Assembly (NCBI RefSeq): GCF_042651465.1
Contig: NZ_JBHSCZ010000002.1
Span: 1 to 64,000, forward strand
Origin: Ferruginibacter yonginensis
GTDB lineage: Bacteria > Bacteroidota > Bacteroidia > Chitinophagales > Chitinophagaceae
Direction of reading: 5' to 3'
Length of the DNA stretch: 64,000 nt
Position 1 is the first letter of the stretch; every line of letters begins with the position of its first letter. The notes under the pieces were generated by a model. That model was given only the letters and a program-made list of their open reading frames with translations. It did no database searches and had not been told where the DNA came from. This document shows, one piece after another, positions 50,027 to 60,165 of this stretch. A program made the translations under genes and the position numbers.

Positions 50027-51073
50027 TTAACGAATAATTGAATTGAGTTTTTTAATAAGGGGCTTTTCTATTACATTAAAAAAAATGATACTGAGTACAC
50101 AAATAAAAATGATGATAAATAAAGCAAATACATGCAATAATATTGCTGATTGATTAAAGTATTTGCCTGTTAATTTTAAAAAAGCAGCAATAATGGGAAG
50201 GTGTATCAAATAAAGTGAGTACGATGCTGTACCAAGTGAATTTAAAATGCGGTTGGTTTTAATTTGCTTTTGCTGCTCTAACCTTACTACGCCTGCTATT
50301 ATAAAAAAAGAAGGCACACCAAAAAATATTACTCTATTAAAAAAACCAGCCACTAAAGCAATATCATTATTATAAAGCACCCCTGCACATAAAAATAAAA
50401 TGGTGCCTAACAATACTAATATTTTCCCTAGGTTTAAGCTTATTTTTTTCATAAAAACAGCTATCGCAATGCCCATAAAAAATTCAATATTCATGGGAAA
50501 AAAAACGAAGTAATACCAACTACTATGGTTAATAAACCCCATTAAGGGCAAAAGAATAATGATTGCCAAATATAAAACGGATATTACCGTTAACACTTTT
50601 TTATTAGGTATTAAAAAACTGAGTGAAAATAAAATATAAAAGAATATTTCATAACTCAACGTCCAACTTACTCCATTTAACATTGTATGTTGCGGTAGCA
50701 ATAAAAAGGTAGATAACAAATTGGAGGCATTTAAATTATATTGATTGTTATAAAATGTAGGCAACATTATTTGCAAGGCTAGCAATAACGTAATAATAAC
50801 CCAATACACCGGAAAAACTCTTACAAATCGCCTTTTTAAGAAACTAGTAAAACTATTATTTTTATAATGCAATTGTTGACTTGAATAGGCAATAATAAAA
50901 CCACTTAACACAAAAAATATATCAACCCCTGCACCCCCAAATAAAAAGAAACCGCCAATAAAGTTTAAGTGAATGCTTTCTTTTATAAGCGATGTTGTAT
51001 GAAAAAGTACAACCAATAAACTTGCCACTCCTCTCAATACTTGTATCAGATTCAAATTTCGCTTATCAATCAT
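50027..51073 (-). CDS. membrane O-acyltransferase (acyltransferase 3 family)
   Basis: A 348-residue protein with about ten membrane segments. The OafA-type motifs are RGVASLLVVLFHTTSL (conserved R and H near residues 14-25), FFVLSGFIIAYSS and FLKRRFVRVFPVYW. It transfers acyl, usually acetyl, groups to polysaccharide sugars at the inner membrane. It is first of a three-gene run with the GT4 and NeuD-like genes. Its upstream region is shared with the divergent + strand membrane gene. Confidence 0.87.
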   Translation of the reverse strand: MIDKRNLNLIQVLRGVASLLVVLFHTTSLIKESIHLNFIGGFFLFGGAGVDIFFVLSGFIIAYSSQQLHYKNNSFTSFLKRRFVRVFPVYWVIITLLLALQIMLPTFYNNQYNLNASNLLSTFLLLPQHTMLNGVSWTLSYEIFFYILFSLSFLIPNKKVLTVISVLYLAIIILLPLMGFINHSSWYYFVFFPMNIEFFMGIAIAVFMKKISLNLGKILVLLGTILFLCAGVLYNNDIALVAGFFNRVIFFGVPSFFIIAGVVRLEQQKQIKTNRILNSLGTASYSLYLIHLPIIAAFLKLTGKYFNQSAILLHVFALFIIIFICVLSIIFFNVIEKPLIKKLNSIIR

Positions 51074-51128
51074 TGAGGTTTTGTGTGTTTGTGTAAAGGG
51101 TGTAAATATCTGATAATTTTTTTAAAAG

Positions 51129-51161
51129 TTTGAACCGTTAGCATAGTTGCCACTATATTTG
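51129..51161 (+). promoter_or_regulatory. full Bacteroidota-type promoter
   Basis: TTTG (51129-51132), a 21-bp spacer and TATATTTG (51154-51161), about 49 bp before the start at 51210. This is the best -33/-7 match in the window. It drives the lone + strand gene of the polysaccharide locus. Confidence 0.7.
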
Positions 51162-51209
51162 TGATATATAAAATGATTTATTTACACTCATCTACAATAA
51201 ATAAAAAAT

Positions 51210-52547
51210 ATGGTAATTACTTTATTTGATTATTTGTTGTTTCCACTCTATTTTTTAATATTATTTTTCATCGTTTTAAGAAAAGCAGAAAAATATAAAG
51301 GAACGATACTAAGAAAGTATTTTCTTAATACTTTTTATATACACATTTTTGGTTGTGTAATACATGCAATGGTGTTACAATACTATTATGGTTCTGGTGA
51401 TGCTTTTGGATATTTTGACGGTGGGCATTTTATTAAACAATCCGTTTTCAATTCTGGCAAATTCATAGGTGTGTTTTTTTTAGATGGTCAAAGTTTGAGT
51501 CAACTACCTGGCACCGAAAATATGTCTGCGTACGCATATGGTAATTTATTTGCAACTTCTAGCCTTTCGGCAATGAAGTTTATGGGATTTTTTTCAATTT
51601 TTTCATTTAGCCATTTTTTAATAAATGCTTTGTTTTTTGGATTTATTTCATTCATAGGTACATGGAAATTATTTTGTGTTTTTAATGATTTATCAAAAAG
51701 AAGTATTGAGAAACCGCTTGCAAACTTTATCATTTTTACGCCCACTATATGGTTTTGGGGCAGTGGTGCTGGCAAAGATTCGATTGCTTTAGGCTTTCTA
51801 GGCATTTTACTTTTTTCACTTTATCAGTTGTTTATAAAAAAAGAGCGAATTATTATCAACATCATCTATGCTATAATCTCTCTTTATTTACTATCAGGTA
51901 TAAAAGTGGCTTTAATAGGTATTGTATCAGTATCAATAGGTGCTTACTTTATATTAAATATTATACAAAAAAGTAAAAATATATTATTACGGTTTACTTT
52001 AATAATAATTGCAATAGCTGGCTTAATTGGGTTTATTTTTATTTCAATAAATGCTATTAACGATTCGTTAGAAGAAACAGCGCAATTAATTCAGTCAAAT
52101 ATTGAAAATTACAGTATTGCAGAGAGTGAAGAAAGTAAAGGCGGATTTGCTCCTTTAAATTTTGATATAAGCCCTGTTGGTATTTTGATAGCAACCCCTG
52201 CAACAGTTTTTAGTACGCTCTATCGCCCTTTTTTATGGGAAACAAGAAAACCGATTATGTTTTTATCGGCATTAGAATCGTTTATAATGTTGTGCTCTTT
52301 TTTATATATGCTGTTTAAATCAAAATTTTTTGGATTTTTTAAAACATTATTGACTGATCCCTGCGTAATGTTTTGTTTTGTTTTTTGTACGCTTATGGCA
52401 ATGATTGTAGGGTTTACAACCTTTAATTTTGGTACTCTTGTAAGATATAGGTTACCCTTGCTACCTTTTTATATTTTTATGATTTTACTCATAAATAATC
52501 ATATCAAATCAAATAAAAATACTAGCGATAAAGCAATACTTGGTTGA
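51210..52547 (+). CDS. polytopic membrane protein, possible polysaccharide polymerase
   Basis: A 445-residue protein with about ten to eleven hydrophobic segments and a long loop (about residues 285-325) rich in Glu and Ser. No catalytic motif was recognised, but the segment YYYGSGDAFGYFDGG near residue 62, size and setting resemble Wzy-type or other polysaccharide-modifying membrane proteins of Bacteroidota. No other gene in the visible locus looks like a polymerase, so this is the best candidate, by elimination. It alone runs on the + strand here and has its own strong promoter. It converges with a GT4 gene 17 bp away. Confidence 0.6.
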   Translation: MVITLFDYLLFPLYFLILFFIVLRKAEKYKGTILRKYFLNTFYIHIFGCVIHAMVLQYYYGSGDAFGYFDGGHFIKQSVFNSGKFIGVFFLDGQSLSQLPGTENMSAYAYGNLFATSSLSAMKFMGFFSIFSFSHFLINALFFGFISFIGTWKLFCVFNDLSKRSIEKPLANFIIFTPTIWFWGSGAGKDSIALGFLGILLFSLYQLFIKKERIIINIIYAIISLYLLSGIKVALIGIVSVSIGAYFILNIIQKSKNILLRFTLIIIAIAGLIGFIFISINAINDSLEETAQLIQSNIENYSIAESEESKGGFAPLNFDISPVGILIATPATVFSTLYRPFLWETRKPIMFLSALESFIMLCSFLYMLFKSKFFGFFKTLLTDPCVMFCFVFCTLMAMIVGFTTFNFGTLVRYRLPLLPFYIFMILLINNHIKSNKNTSDKAILG

Positions 52548-52563
52548 TGATAATACGAAAAGT

Positions 52564-53700
52564 TTATAATGCAGTTTTATAAAAATTTGCTGTATTTGCG
52601 GCCATAATAGCAGTGGTATACAATGTGTTGTAAGCATTATATGCTTGCTGTGCAATATTATTTCTTACATCATGATGTTGTAATAAATGTAAAGCACTTT
52701 TTGCCATTTCTGAAACATTTGCTTTAGGCACAAGTATCCCAGTTTTGTTGTTTGTAATAATTTCATTTCCTGCTGGTAAATCAAAGGCAATTATGGGTGT
52801 TTTTAAGCCCATAGCCTCAATAAATACCAACCCAAAGGCTTCTCCTAATGTTGGATTCAATATGATATCGGCACCTGCGATAAATTGATATGGATTTTGC
52901 TGAAATCCTATAAAAGAAACATTTTTCTCAAGCCCCAACATCTTCACTTGTTCTTCTAATTCATTTTTTATTGAACCTATTCCTACGATTTCTAGTTGAA
53001 CGTTAGGATACACTTTCTGTATTTCGTGTAGCACTAGTAAAGCATAGCTATGTCCCTTTATAGTTTCTAACCGACCCACCACTACAATTTTAGGCGGTAT
53101 GGCATTATAATCTTTGTTTAATTTATGTACATTGTTTTGTAGTGGTAAATCTAACCCATGATATATAACATGAAAATGCTCTTTTGTTAAACCTATATCA
53201 AAAAACAAATTGGCTATAAAGCCTGATACAGCAATATTTTTATTAATATACTTTAATGTAAATAGTGTTATATAAAAAATGATGCCCTTTTTAAGTTTTT
53301 TATCTCCTCTTGAATATGCCATTTGCACCGCTTCATTGTAACCATGTTTTGATGAAATAACATATAGGTTTTTATAAAAAATAAGTTTTACTAATGATGC
53401 TAACAAATCACTTCTGAGCAAATGACTGTGCAAAATGCTAATGCCATTTTTTCTTAAATAAGCGTTGATTTGCTTTAGGGTGTTTAATTGAATGCTTCTA
53501 CCAGCAACAATGATGGAAACAGGTATATTTTTTTGCTGTAATGCAGTAGCGAAATTTTGTAGCGTTTCATAACAAAATGATGGGCATACTATAATAAGTT
53601 CACAATTAATATCATGCAATTTTAATTGAGGTAACAGATGCTTTAAATGTTTTTCTGCACCTGCAACGCCTTCGGTATATATTAAATGAGCAATTTTCAT
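52564..53700 (-). CDS. GT4-family glycosyltransferase
   Basis: A 378-residue GT-B glycosyltransferase. The N-terminal IAHLIYTEGVAGAEKHLKHL (the G-x-G-A-E acceptor loop) and the C-terminal VVGRLETIKGHSYALLVL and NPTLGEAFGLVFIEAMGLKT are characteristic of GT4. Donor unknown. It lies 89 bp downstream of the asparagine synthase-like gene. Confidence 0.88.
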   Translation of the reverse strand: MKIAHLIYTEGVAGAEKHLKHLLPQLKLHDINCELIIVCPSFCYETLQNFATALQQKNIPVSIIVAGRSIQLNTLKQINAYLRKNGISILHSHLLRSDLLASLVKLIFYKNLYVISSKHGYNEAVQMAYSRGDKKLKKGIIFYITLFTLKYINKNIAVSGFIANLFFDIGLTKEHFHVIYHGLDLPLQNNVHKLNKDYNAIPPKIVVVGRLETIKGHSYALLVLHEIQKVYPNVQLEIVGIGSIKNELEEQVKMLGLEKNVSFIGFQQNPYQFIAGADIILNPTLGEAFGLVFIEAMGLKTPIIAFDLPAGNEIITNNKTGILVPKANVSEMAKSALHLLQHHDVRNNIAQQAYNAYNTLYTTAIMAANTANFYKTAL

Positions 53701-53789
53701 TGATGTTTTTTTAAATACTTCACCACACGTCTATATTTACAATATTATAAGTTTGCTTGTGAAGCTAGTGCATACATTCGTAAGCAATA

Positions 53790-55691
53790 TTAATTTCCAT
53801 TTATCCATTTATCATACCACATTTGAAACATCAGCAAATACCAAATTTTTTCTGCTGTTGCCGTTTTTTGTTGATAAAAAGCATGAACAATACTATTTAC
53901 CTCATTTAAATTAAAAATATTTTGTTTTTGGATAAATGAAGGTGACAAATATTCATCAACATACATTTTCAAATCAGTTTGCAACCATTCTGAAATTGGT
54001 ATTGTGAAGCCCATTTTAGGCCTATTCATTATTTGTGCAGGAATATACTTATGAACAATTTCTTTTAAAATGAATTTTTTGTTGCCTTGTTTATATTTAA
54101 AATGCAGGGGCAATTGGGCAGCCCATTCAATAATATTATGATCTAAGAAGGGTTCTCTACCTTCTAAGCTAACGCCCATGCCAGCTCTGTCAACTTTTTG
54201 CAAAATATCATCTACTAAATACGTTTGGTAATCAATTGCCATTAAGTATGACAAAGTATTATAATTATGTGGCATTAACTCTTTACTGTTAAAATGGGTA
54301 TTTAAAGTAGTTACAGGCATTTTTATCAACCTAAAAACTTCTTGATCATTCAACAATTTGGTTAAATTTAAAAGTATGTTATGGTCACTTGCATCTTTAA
54401 ACAAGTTTTGCATTTTTTTAAACTTGTGGTGCTTTTTTTTGAGAAAAGGAATATTATTTTTTGGAATACCACCCATTAAAAAACCAGCGCTACTTCTTAC
54501 AAAAGCTGGTATGCGTTGCAATTTTTTTCCATAATTCATAACATACTCATACCTACTGTAGCCTGCAAAAATTTCATCGCCAGCATCGGCAGAAAGCGCC
54601 ACAGTAACTTGTGCTTTTGCAATTTTACTTACAAGTGTTGTAGGTATAGCACTACTATCAGCAAAAGGTTCATCATAAAAAAATGGCAACTGTGGTACTA
54701 TTTCTAGGGCTTCTTTTTGGGTACAATAATATTCAGTGTGATCTGTACCTAAATGTGCTGCAACTTTTTTTGCATGCGGAGCCTCATTTAAATTACTATC
54801 GGTAAAACCAATTGTAAACGTTTTTAATTTTTTTGTTTGTTCTTTTTGCAATAAAGCTGTAACACAGCTACTATCATAACCTCCACTCAAAAAAACACCA
54901 ACTGGCACATCACTCACCATTCTGTATTCAAAAGCTTTTACCAAAATTTTTTCTGTTTCAACAATTGCTTCGGGTAAATCAATTTTTAAGGTAGGCTTAT
55001 TATATGCATCATAAACATTCCAATATTGCTTAATACTTAATGAAGTATCAATTGAATTTAATTGTAAATAGTGGCCTGCATTAAGTTTATAGGTATCATT
55101 AAATATACAATGTGGCGCAGGTACATACCCATATTGCATGTAAGCTGCCAGCGCATGTGTATTTATTTGCTTTTGAAAAGAAGGATGCTGCATAATAGCT
55201 TTTAACTCAGATGCAAATAGAAACAATCCATCTTTCCAGTAATAGAAGAATGGTTTTACCCCAGCTCTATCTCTACAAGCAAATAAGGTATTATTTGATT
55301 CATCATAAATTACAAAAGCGAACATACCAATAAAGTGATGTAGTGCATCGCTACCCCATTGTTCATATGCATGTAAAATAACTTCAGTATCGCTGTTGCT
55401 ATGAAATTGATGACCTAATGTTTCTAAAGTAGCTTTTATTTCAGCATAATTATAAACTTCACCGTTGTAGGTAATATGATAATTTTTATAATGCTGCGGT
55501 TGGCTACCTCCCTCTGTAAGGTCAATAATACTAAGCCTCCTGTGGCCTAAGCCTATATTTGCATGTTGCATATTGAACATTTTATAGCCTTCGCCATCAG
55601 GACCTCTGTGCTGCATTGTTCTGTTCATTTTTTCTAGAACAACCCTATCTGTTTGTTTTTTAAAATCTACAAAACCTGATATTCCACACAT
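53790..55691 (-). CDS. asnB: asparagine synthase (glutamine-hydrolysing) family protein
   Basis: A 633-residue two-domain amidotransferase. The N-terminal glutaminase starts with MCGISGFV, leaving Cys as the nucleophile, and has HRRLSIIDL. The C-terminal synthetase domain has the PPi loop VFLSGGYDSS near residue 268. In polysaccharide loci such proteins usually amidate the carboxyl group of a uronic acid rather than make asparagine; that is inferred from the setting here. Length is typical. It has 210 bp upstream without a recognised promoter. Confidence 0.88.
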   Translation of the reverse strand: MCGISGFVDFKKQTDRVVLEKMNRTMQHRGPDGEGYKMFNMQHANIGLGHRRLSIIDLTEGGSQPQHYKNYHITYNGEVYNYAEIKATLETLGHQFHSNSDTEVILHAYEQWGSDALHHFIGMFAFVIYDESNNTLFACRDRAGVKPFFYYWKDGLFLFASELKAIMQHPSFQKQINTHALAAYMQYGYVPAPHCIFNDTYKLNAGHYLQLNSIDTSLSIKQYWNVYDAYNKPTLKIDLPEAIVETEKILVKAFEYRMVSDVPVGVFLSGGYDSSCVTALLQKEQTKKLKTFTIGFTDSNLNEAPHAKKVAAHLGTDHTEYYCTQKEALEIVPQLPFFYDEPFADSSAIPTTLVSKIAKAQVTVALSADAGDEIFAGYSRYEYVMNYGKKLQRIPAFVRSSAGFLMGGIPKNNIPFLKKKHHKFKKMQNLFKDASDHNILLNLTKLLNDQEVFRLIKMPVTTLNTHFNSKELMPHNYNTLSYLMAIDYQTYLVDDILQKVDRAGMGVSLEGREPFLDHNIIEWAAQLPLHFKYKQGNKKFILKEIVHKYIPAQIMNRPKMGFTIPISEWLQTDLKMYVDEYLSPSFIQKQNIFNLNEVNSIVHAFYQQKTATAEKIWYLLMFQMWYDKWINGN

Positions 55692-55901
55692 GTATTTATA
55701 ATTAATTGAGCGTAAAAAAGTAATTCAATACCGTTATAATATAATTAAATGAATTGATTTTTATTACTGGCATAGCTACGTAAAGCTATTTATTTGAAAA
55801 ATTTATTATAACTCGGTAAGCAGCAATGCATGTACCGTTTTTAAAAATTAAGCAATTGTTTTTAGTAGTAAAAGTAATAAAGGTATTGTTGTTAAAAAAT
55901 A

Positions 55902-56765
55902 TTATCCATTTGCCACGTTCAAAAGATACTCACCATATCCACTTTTTTTAAGTTCATTGGCCAAACTCAGTAACTGTTCTTTGTTAATAAAGCCTTTTCT
56001 AAAAGCAATTTCTTCAGGACATCCAATTTTTAACCCTTGCCTTTTTTCAACAACTCTAACATATTCGCTTGCATCGCTTAATGAATCAAAAGTACCTGTA
56101 TCTAACCAAGCAAATCCACGATCTAATAGCGCAACTTTAAGCTTTTGTTGTTGTAAGTATATTTTATTGACATCAGTAATTTCGTATTCACCACGTGGAC
56201 TAGGTTCAATATTTTTTGCTATTGATACTACACTATTATCATAAAAATAAAGACCCGGAACAGCAAAATTACTTTTAGGATGTGTAGGTTTTTCTTCAAT
56301 ACTTAAAGCTGTGAAATTTGCATCAAAATCAACTACACCATAACGCTCTGGATCGCTAACAGGGTATGCAAAAATTACTGCACCTTGTACTTCAGCGGCT
56401 TCTTTCAGTATTTTGCTAAAGCCACTACCGTAAAAAATATTATCACCAAGTACTAGCGCAACACTGTCTGTACCAATAAATTCTTCACCAATTACAAATG
56501 CTTGTGCCAACCCATTGGGTTTTTCTTGTTGAGCATACTCAATGTTACAACCCCAATTATGACCGTTTCCGAGCAGCCTTTTAAATTGCTCCTGATCATT
56601 TGGCGTTGTAATTATTAAAATATCTTTTATACCAGCTAACATTAATGTACTTAGCGGATAGTATATCATAGGCTTATCATAAATCGGCATTAATTGTTTG
56701 CTTATACCAATTGTTATTGGGTACAATCTTGTTCCTGAACCACCTGCTAAAATTATTCCTTTCAT
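55902..56765 (-). CDS. rfbA: glucose-1-phosphate thymidylyltransferase
   Basis: A 287-residue nucleotidyltransferase forming dTDP-glucose, the entry step to dTDP-rhamnose and other deoxysugars. MKGIILAGGSGTRLYPIT is the nucleotide-binding motif; VLGDNIFYGSGF and SIEEKPTHPKSN are typical of RfbA/RmlA. The companions rfbB, rfbC and rfbD are not in the window. It stands between two glycosyltransferase-rich stretches. Confidence 0.95.
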   Translation of the reverse strand: MKGIILAGGSGTRLYPITIGISKQLMPIYDKPMIYYPLSTLMLAGIKDILIITTPNDQEQFKRLLGNGHNWGCNIEYAQQEKPNGLAQAFVIGEEFIGTDSVALVLGDNIFYGSGFSKILKEAAEVQGAVIFAYPVSDPERYGVVDFDANFTALSIEEKPTHPKSNFAVPGLYFYDNSVVSIAKNIEPSPRGEYEITDVNKIYLQQQKLKVALLDRGFAWLDTGTFDSLSDASEYVRVVEKRQGLKIGCPEEIAFRKGFINKEQLLSLANELKKSGYGEYLLNVANG

Positions 56766-56860
56766 ATTTTTATTAAACTGACTTTTATTTGTGTTGATTT
56801 AAGATTACATAATTTATAAGGTACAATCTATTTTTAGGAAAAAAAATATAATTTATGTTA

Positions 56861-57952
56861 TTATAAAGTATCGATAATTGCTTTATAACTTAAAAACATT
56901 TGACGATCACTAAACTTTTGAGTAGCTGTATTTAGGGCTGCTGCCTCTAAACTAGCTTTAAGAACAGGGTTTAATATAATTGTTTCAATAGCGTTTGCCA
57001 TTTCATTTACTTGATTTACAGGAACCAATAACCCATCTTTTTGGTTTGTAATCATGTTATTTATACCATCAACATCAGAAGCTACAATTGCTTTACCACA
57101 AGCCATTGCCTGCATAATAGCAGTACTCATTGTTTCGCCAAATGATGCATGAACATAAACATCTAACTTTTGAAGAAAGTAAACCAACGCATTTTCATTA
57201 AGCATCCCTTCAAAAATAACATCGTTTTGTAAGTGCAACTTTTTTGTTTCTTCTTCTAAACTTATTTTTTTTTCTCCATCGCCAGCCAAGTATAATTTTA
57301 AATGATGTTCAGGTAATTTTTCTTTCAGTTGTTTGAATGCTGCTATAAGTGTACTATGATCTTTAATAGCAACAATACGGCTTTGCATACCAATACTAAT
57401 TTGTGTTACATTATTTGAAGCTAAGGGAGCAAATTTATTAAGATCAATTCCGTTAGGAATAACAGAACATTTTGATGCCTTAAATTTTTTTCCGAAATGA
57501 ATGCTCACCTGCTTCATATAATCATTGCTTAAAAAAACAATCTTATCAGCAAGCTTCATAGCCACTTTAAGTGCAACATTTTCGAAAGTTGTTTTTAAAT
57601 GAAGGGCTTGTGTTTCTCTAACAATAATTTTACTTTTCGATAGTAATAATTTTGCTAGCCATGCGGATGGTAGCTGCATGGAGCCATGTAAAAAAATTAT
57701 ATCAGGTTTTGATTTTTTTATTTGTTTAAATATTTTATAATAGTACGAAACATGTTTACCTGCTGTTTTTTTTATAAAATGATATTTGATATTGTTAGCC
57801 GTACACCTTGTTACATACTCTTCTCTAATATCTTCAATACCACAAAAAATTGCTTCGTACTCAAATGATTTTTCCTTATCAGCTTTTACCATGCTGAAAA
57901 ATACATTGCCATGACCACCAAGGCCAGAGTAAAGTATGTGGAGAATCTTCAT
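56861..57952 (-). CDS. GT4-family glycosyltransferase
   Basis: A 363-residue GT-B enzyme. The N-terminus ILHILYSGLGGHGNVFFSMV is a Gly-rich acceptor loop; the C-terminal GMQSRIVAIKDHSTLIAAFK and HASFGETMSTAIMQAMACGK carry the donor site with the E-x7 arrangement. Donor and acceptor are unknown. It is followed 95 bp downstream by rfbA. Confidence 0.87.
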   Translation of the reverse strand: MKILHILYSGLGGHGNVFFSMVKADKEKSFEYEAIFCGIEDIREEYVTRCTANNIKYHFIKKTAGKHVSYYYKIFKQIKKSKPDIIFLHGSMQLPSAWLAKLLLSKSKIIVRETQALHLKTTFENVALKVAMKLADKIVFLSNDYMKQVSIHFGKKFKASKCSVIPNGIDLNKFAPLASNNVTQISIGMQSRIVAIKDHSTLIAAFKQLKEKLPEHHLKLYLAGDGEKKISLEEETKKLHLQNDVIFEGMLNENALVYFLQKLDVYVHASFGETMSTAIMQAMACGKAIVASDVDGINNMITNQKDGLLVPVNQVNEMANAIETIILNPVLKASLEAAALNTATQKFSDRQMFLSYKAIIDTL

Positions 57953-58007
57953 TATATATAGTTATTTAAAAGTGCTGAAATTGTTTATTGTAAGCCCATT
58001 TTTTAAA

Positions 58008-59075
58008 CTAAATACTTTCATAAATAGAAAGTAAATTATGGATATATTGGGCTCTTGTTACAGTAGCAAGTGCATATTTTTTGGCGTTTCTACTTTGCTC
58101 ATTAATATTTATTTTTCCATTATAAATATCTTTTAAAATAGCAGCCACTTGATGTTCATCATTTAAACTAAAATAAATTGCATGCTCGTTTACAATACTT
58201 TTTAGTGGCTTTATATCAGAAAGCATCGCCGGTAAACCAGCCGCCATAGCCTCAAAAACCGATAATGGGAACCCTTCAAATTTAGATGGCATTATAAATA
58301 AATCATAATTACAAATAACTGCTGCTGTATTTTTTATATGCCCCATCATATTAACTTTTACACCAAGCTTTGCAATAGTTTGTTCATACACTGCTTTATT
58401 ACCAGCGCCATAAATATCTAAACTTATATTTTCAGCTTTTAAGTGCTGAAACACTTGTATGAGGTATTCGAAATTTTTGAGGGGTTTTAGTGTACCTAGT
58501 GCTATTAATTTTAATTCTTTTTTATGGTAATTATAATCGTTGGTTTTTAGTTCAAAAAAATGATCGGGTACAAAATTATTAAGTACAAATGCTTTCCCTT
58601 TAAACGGAATTGCATTTATAAAATCTGCCTTAATAAAATCTGATAACAAGATAACATTTGTTGATTTTTTTAATAGAAACAAATGCTTCTCAAGCCACAA
58701 CCTAGTTTTGGTTGTCTCTTTATCCATTGAGTAGGTGGTGTGTAAAGTATGGATATGCTTTACTCCTTTAGGCATGGCTAAATGAGCATACAAACCTGCC
58801 GGATTTAAATGACTATGTACAATATCAATGTTATAATCTACAATAATTTTTTTAATTCTTTGTAAAAGCTGCCATACATCTGTAACACCTTTGTAATTTA
58901 AATTATGAATAGTTACTTTATTATCCAATCTATCAAGCAGATAAGATGGCCCCATGAAAAATGCTAAATGATTTTCAGTATGTTCACTTAACCCACCAGA
59001 TGAAAGTGAGTTAGCAAGTAGTACTTCTGCTCCCCCCGGAGTCATAGCATTGATGATATGAAGAATTTTTTTCAA
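58008..59075 (-). CDS. GT4-family glycosyltransferase
   Basis: A 355-residue GT-B enzyme. ILHIINAMTPGGAEVLLANS gives the acceptor-side loop, VHSHLNPAGLYAHLAMPKG the central helix region, and MPSKFEGFPLSVFEAMAAGL the donor site with E-x7-E. It forms a pair with the downstream GT4, 55 bp apart. Confidence 0.88.
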   Translation of the reverse strand: MKKILHIINAMTPGGAEVLLANSLSSGGLSEHTENHLAFFMGPSYLLDRLDNKVTIHNLNYKGVTDVWQLLQRIKKIIVDYNIDIVHSHLNPAGLYAHLAMPKGVKHIHTLHTTYSMDKETTKTRLWLEKHLFLLKKSTNVILLSDFIKADFINAIPFKGKAFVLNNFVPDHFFELKTNDYNYHKKELKLIALGTLKPLKNFEYLIQVFQHLKAENISLDIYGAGNKAVYEQTIAKLGVKVNMMGHIKNTAAVICNYDLFIMPSKFEGFPLSVFEAMAAGLPAMLSDIKPLKSIVNEHAIYFSLNDEHQVAAILKDIYNGKININEQSRNAKKYALATVTRAQYIHNLLSIYESI

Positions 59076-59146
59076 ACGAAAAATAGTGATAGATAATGTT
59101 GAATTGAAGTATTATTTTTTTGATTGCTGTGTATGCATTACACTCT

Positions 59147-60160
59147 TTACAACACTTCTGATAAGGTTAAAATTTGTTTGATTCTATGCGTAAAAGTATG
59201 TTTTGAGGTTACTTTTTCATAACCGTTTGTAATTACGTTGTTTAAATCATTGTAATTATTTAATGCAAATGAGATAGTATCAAAAAGCTCCTGCTCATTA
59301 TGATACCACAACAAATCATCTTTTAAAAAATTATCACTTATAAACTTTTTATGGTCGCATATTTGTAAATTTTTTGACCCCAATATTTCAAAAAACCTTT
59401 GATTTACGCCAATTACAGACTGTTTTTGATGTATGTTGATACACAATTTAGATTTACTATAAAGCTCATTTAACTTTGATGGCAAAACAATTTTATTTGT
59501 GTAATTCTTTTTGTTTTTCCTAAATAGATGATGTAATGGCCTTCTAAATTTTGAGTAATATTGACCATAAATTGAAATCTTTTTATCGGGGAATTTTTCA
59601 ATTATTTTATCGAGTAATCTTATTCTATCTGGCACTAATCCGCCTACAAATAGAATATCAATTTCTTTTTTATTTGTTATTGGAAAATACACTTTTTCAT
59701 CTAGTGCTAAAGGCATAAACGTACCATCAACATCATATTTTTCTTTTAATAATGGAATATCAGTTGCTTCAAATAAAAAAACTTTATGTACATATGGAAG
59801 TATAGCTAAAGATCCTGGATAGCTATGAATTGAATCCATCATCCATAAAATGTTGGCACTGCTTTTCATTTTACTAATTACGGTAGGATCAATTTGATGC
59901 CCTTTTATTATAAAAAGAATATCGGGTTTAAATTCGTTATAAGTTTTTTCAAATAAGCTATTAAACTGCTTATTTTTAAATTTATAAAAGTCGTCGGTTT
60001 TTGTTAAGTAGAACTGAACTTTTTCTTTTACGTTTTCAACTGCTCCATCTGTAAAGCCAATTACCTTAGTTTGAAAGTTTAAATTTTTAAATGCTTGTTC
60101 TACACTTTCATTATAGCCATGAAAAATTGGTCCAACAATGAGTACTTTTTTTTGTTGCAT
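59147..60160 (-). CDS. CgeB-like glycosyltransferase
   Basis: A 337-residue protein. The N-terminal part (VLIVGPIFHGYNESVEQAFK, then PDILFIIKGHQIDP, ILWMMDSIHSYPG) and the C-terminal LFVGGLVPDRIRLLDKIIEK, INIHQKQSVIGVNQRFFEIL resemble the CgeB / DUF3880-type glycosyltransferases of spore-coat and surface polysaccharides. Donor unknown. Its start lies 5 bp after the epimerase stop, so the two are coupled. Confidence 0.75.
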   Translation of the reverse strand: MQQKKVLIVGPIFHGYNESVEQAFKNLNFQTKVIGFTDGAVENVKEKVQFYLTKTDDFYKFKNKQFNSLFEKTYNEFKPDILFIIKGHQIDPTVISKMKSSANILWMMDSIHSYPGSLAILPYVHKVFLFEATDIPLLKEKYDVDGTFMPLALDEKVYFPITNKKEIDILFVGGLVPDRIRLLDKIIEKFPDKKISIYGQYYSKFRRPLHHLFRKNKKNYTNKIVLPSKLNELYSKSKLCINIHQKQSVIGVNQRFFEILGSKNLQICDHKKFISDNFLKDDLLWYHNEQELFDTISFALNNYNDLNNVITNGYEKVTSKHTFTHRIKQILTLSEVL

Positions 60161-60165
60161 AAATT

